Source of the DNA: Fructilactobacillus lindneri DSM 20690 = JCM 11027
GTDB lineage: Bacteria > Bacillota > Bacilli > Lactobacillales > Lactobacillaceae
NCBI RefSeq assembly: GCF_002907375.1
Contig: NZ_MIYK01000017.1
Coordinates: 30,045 to 94,044 of the forward strand
DNA length: 64,000 bases
Reading direction: 5' to 3'
Both the position numbers and the translations under genes were made by a program. The stretch's first letter is position 1; each line of letters opens with the position of its first letter. This document shows positions 62,789 to 64,000 of the stretch, piece after piece. The notes below the pieces were generated by a model. It saw only the letters and a program-made list of their open reading frames with translations. It was not told the DNA's origin and searched no databases.

Positions 62789-62827
62789 GGTACTAATAAC
62801 ATTAAATTAGTTAATGTTATTAGTACC
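62789..62827. repeat. Perfect 15-bp inverted repeat flanked by T6 on both sides
   Basis: GGTACTAATAACATT (62789-62803) with its exact complement at 62813-62827, 9-base loop, T6 before and after. Could be a terminator or an insertion-related repeat just upstream of the transposase remnant. A second hairpin GAGTGTATTAG/CTAATATACTC lies at about 62859-62889. Confidence 0.55.
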
Positions 62828-62911
62828 TTTTTTAGTTACAATTAATTAAATATAAAAAGAGTGTATTAGTTCGCACTCTAATATACTCATACCCCAAAGG
62901 AGTTGATTGTT

Positions 62912-63714
62912 ATGAACGATATAAAAATGTTGATGTTAGGAATCAAAGACCAAAACATCAATTATGATAATATCATGAAAAAGGTGGAATAAAGTCAAAA
63001 TAAATGGAACTACTAAAGTATTATTTAATCTTAAATTAACTTATCCTATGAATTGTAAAAACTATGGCTATTTTATGAATAAAAATGGGTTTAAAAATGT
63101 TCATCATAAAGTAACCATTACAGAAATGTGGCTAACTACGTTAAATATAAAAAAGCAAAAATATATTTGTAAAAAATGTAAGAAAACTGCAATTGCAGTT
63201 TTAAAAGATATTAATAAATCAGACCATATCTTAAGATGTATCAAAGTAAAAGCAGCGTTGAAATATAAAGATAACGTCAGTATAAAATATATTGCTAAAA
63301 ACTTTGGAATATCTTCTAATACTGTCATGAGACAAGCCAAAAGATTGGTTAACTATCATAAAATTGACTATCATTTTTTACCTAAAAATATTGATTTTGA
63401 TAAATTTAAATCAGGGAAAATGAAACCTAGTTCATTTTACTAAAACTCATAATTAAAATGAACTAGATTATATTTTAAATCCACAAAAATCTAATAAACA
63501 ATATCCTAATTTACCAAAAAGAATGAAAAATGCCATAAAAATTTTTTAAAAAAATCAGTGTGAAATCATTAATAGTTTTAAATACCATTTTAGTAATAGT
63601 CCTTTAGATAGTATAAACAATAAAATAAAAGTTATTAACCGTACAGCGTACGGTTATCATAATTCTCAAAATTTTAAATTAAGAATTTTATTTTTTTCTA
63701 ATACTTATTTTTAA
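62912..63714 (+). pseudogene. Decayed ISL3-family transposase
   Basis: Three frames hold consecutive pieces of an ISL3-type transposase. The first is an N-terminal MNDIKMLMLGIKDQNINYD (62912-62992, AGGAG upstream). The second, from about 63000, has TTKVLFNLKLTYP, a CxxCKK zinc-like segment and an HTH-like VSIKYIAKNFGISSNTVMR, ending at 63443. The third (about 63553-63714) has SNSPLDSINNKIKVINRTAYGYHN, the conserved C-terminal block (in part). About 460 codons would be expected; roughly 270 remain, so the central catalytic region is deleted. Terminal inverted repeats were not identified. Confidence 0.8.
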
Positions 63715-63730
63715 ATGTCATATAATCAAA

Positions 63731-63763
63731 AAGCGATTGAATTCTGAATTAATTCAATCGCTT
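63731..63763. repeat. Inverted repeat downstream of the ISL3 remnant
   Basis: AAGCGATTGAATT (63731-63743) and its exact complement (63751-63763). No T-run, so either a decayed terminator or structural repeat. Confidence 0.5.
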
Positions 63764-63827
63764 AATGTAAGTGTAAGACCCGTTTATTCAACTATTTTAC
63801 TCATCAGTATCATTTGAACAAAGACAC

Positions 63828-63860
63828 AAAAAAAGACGTCCACCATTAAGGTGAGCGTCT
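63828..63860 (-). terminator. Terminator of the rRNA operon
   Basis: Stem with AGACG/CGTCT outer and CTCACC/GGTGGA inner pairing, T7 on the minus strand, 15 bases after the 5S 3' end. Confidence 0.85.
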
Positions 63861-63875
63861 CTTTCTTTTTGGGTT

Positions 63876-63992
63876 GCGTGGCAACGTCCTATCCTCGCAG
63901 GGGGCGATCCCCCAACTACTTTTGGCGTGCTGAAGCTTAACTTCTGTGTTCGGCATGGGAACAGGTGTATCCTTCAGGCTATCGCCACCACA
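63876..63992 (-). rRNA. rrf: 5S ribosomal RNA
   Basis: Minus strand starts TGTGGTGGCGATAGCCTGAA, has the conserved CCGAACACAGAAGTTAAGC and ends GGACGTTGCCACGCA, about 117 bases, all standard for lactobacillar 5S. 23S and 16S should lie beyond the right edge. Confidence 0.95.
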
Positions 63993-64000
63993 CTATGCTT

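Overview
The window looks like the chromosome of a low-GC, heterofermentative member of the Lactobacillaceae, most plausibly Fructilactobacillus or a close relative. This rests on gene content, not on a database match. The pointers are an Apf-type LysM protein, a Lactobacillus-brevis-like (R)-alcohol dehydrogenase, a DUF1659/DUF2922 pair, a ribokinase/ribose-5-phosphate isomerase fusion, two GRP-family sugar permeases around a xylulokinase, ECF transporters, a tyrosine T-box and many ATG/TTG/GTG starts with strong AGGAGG sites.

Layout. 1-5.5 kb: end of a response regulator, an ABC exporter (ATPase plus FtsX-like permease) with its TetR repressor and a palindromic operator, a short-chain dehydrogenase, and small membrane proteins (PnuC, GtrA). 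5.6-13.6 kb: a complete type II-A CRISPR-Cas locus. It has 24 repeats and 23 spacers, with csn2, cas2, cas1 and cas9 on the minus strand and a tracrRNA on the plus strand between cas1 and cas9. A small frameshifted gene lies at its distal edge. 13.7-20.6 kb: an HELGH membrane protein, a small secreted protein, the ECF module (EcfT, EcfA2, EcfA1 and a pantothenate-like S component), low-complexity anchored proteins and a K+ channel with a SHOCT tail followed by a second SHOCT miniprotein.

20.6-23 kb is the most accessory-looking stretch. It has a probable type I toxin-antitoxin locus with overlapping convergent RNAs, then a single gene fusing a GIY-YIG nuclease to a DUF2075 helicase (candidate phage defence). 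23-33 kb: ammonium transporter, hexulose-phosphate synthase/isomerase pair, a ComX/SigH-like sigma factor carrying a G9 tract, D-2-hydroxyacid dehydrogenase, RbsK-RpiA fusion, a CcpA-regulated polyol/alcohol dehydrogenase and a membrane protein whose 5' end is frameshifted in an A7 run. 33-41 kb: complete oppABCDF operon and FetAB-like exporter. 41-51 kb: RlmD-type methyltransferase, two sugar permeases, xylulokinase, glycerol kinase, tyrosine phosphatase and T-box-tyrS. 51-64 kb: Apf/LysM protein, NhaC antiporter, GH73-TerC-thioredoxin operon, CorA, an MMPL exporter broken by an in-frame TGA, MerR regulator, LTA synthase, CsbD-like protein, a decayed ISL3 transposase, and the 5S rRNA end of an rrn operon on the minus strand.

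How it fits together: sugar, pentose and glycerol genes carry cre boxes and would be under carbon catabolite control. Peptide and ammonium uptake supply nitrogen. CRISPR-Cas9 and the nuclease-helicase gene are two separate likely defence layers. Several genes (small membrane protein at 5.7 kb, MMPL, ISL3 transposase, 5' end of the 32.1 kb gene) show recent decay, consistent with a reducing genome. No computation or search was run. All assignments are from reading the sequence and recalled family motifs.
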